From Caldithrix sp964598255 (lineage in GTDB: Bacteria; Calditrichota; Calditrichia; Calditrichales; Calditrichaceae): a stretch of DNA of 5,503 nt. The notes beneath the pieces were generated by a model. The model saw only the letters and a list, made by a program, of their open reading frames with translations, made no database searches and was not told the DNA's origin. The position numbers and the translations under genes were made by a program. This document shows, in pieces, positions 5,462 to 5,503 of this stretch. Numbering within the stretch: the stretch's first letter is position 1; each line of letters opens with the position of its first letter. Where the stretch lies: contig CAZRBA010000125.1 in the NCBI GenBank assembly GCA_964598255.1, positions 1-5,503 of the forward strand, written 5' to 3'.

Positions 5462-5503
5462 GATCAGTGGCCGGGGAAAGTTGAATCGTTGATCGGTTGA
5501 ATT
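5462..5503 (+). repeat. ~42-base imperfect direct repeat, copy 2 (runs to window edge)
   Basis: The first 14 bases, GATCAGTGGCCGGG, match 5122-5135. Octamers at 5480 (GTTGAATC), 5488 (GTTGATCG) and 5496 (GTTGAATT) keep the period of eight with diverged last bases. The repeat is probably cut by the window end. Confidence 0.7.

Larger units (their letters stand above)
5040..5503. other. gene-poor, repeat-mosaic intergenic region
   Basis: No convincing gene is seen in these 464 bases. The open frames on both strands translate repeat-derived, low-complexity text and lack domains. The stretch contains several short repeat families, hairpins and a pyrimidine tract, listed separately. It continues past the right edge, where the final repeat copy is cut. 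Confidence 0.75.

Noticed and set aside
5255..5500. Two overlapping + strand open frames (from 5255 and 5281)
   Set aside because: They run through the C6/G6 hairpin, the TTCG structure and the pyrimidine tract; the phenylalanine/leucine-rich tail (LFLFLFSFFLF) comes from the T-rich tract and is not a real membrane segment.
5122..5503. CRISPR-like repeats
   Set aside because: The units are 7-8 bases head to tail, or one ~42-base pair 340 bases apart. There are no regular spacers and no cas genes.

Overview
The window looks like chromosomal DNA from a Gram-negative bacterium. The main evidence is an outer-membrane beta-barrel protein of the Omp85 family with a signal peptide. The gene mix, moderate AT-rich codon use, purine-rich AAAGGA-type ribosome binding sites and GTTGAAT/TTAAGGG intergenic repeats fit a member of the FCB group (Calditrichota, Ignavibacteriota or similar). 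That placement is an inference with low to moderate confidence, because no rRNA or universal marker gene is present.

Layout: four genes lie on the + strand. (1) The 3' part of a CDP-glycerol glycerophosphotransferase-like gene (2-712), cut by the left edge. (2) A 557-residue PHP-domain metallohydrolase with an apparently complete set of metal ligands and extra domains on both sides (761-2434). (3) A compact Omp85/BamA-family protein with one POTRA domain and a C-terminal barrel (2435-3805). It starts directly after the stop of gene 2, in the same frame, with a non-ATG start. (4) A zinc-free medium-chain reductase of the quinone-oxidoreductase/VAT-1 type (4020-5039), separated by 214 bases and with its own clear ribosome binding site. 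Genes 2 and 3 are almost certainly co-transcribed, and gene 1 may join them across a 48-base gap. Genes 1 and 3 both point to the cell envelope (polymer synthesis and outer-membrane assembly). How the PHP enzyme fits in is unknown.

The last ~480 bases (5022-5503) hold no convincing gene. They form a mosaic of short repeats: heptamer TTAAGGG-type arrays, octamer GTTGAATG-type arrays, a shared GTGGCCGGG module in three copies, a ~42-base imperfect direct repeat at both ends, a strong C6/G6 hairpin, a nested stem structure with a TTCG loop and a G-free pyrimidine tract. The heptamer array begins inside the last codons of gene 4 and supplies its stop codon. This repeat mosaic is the least explained part of the window. 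I see no defence system, CRISPR array, transposase, tRNA or rRNA.
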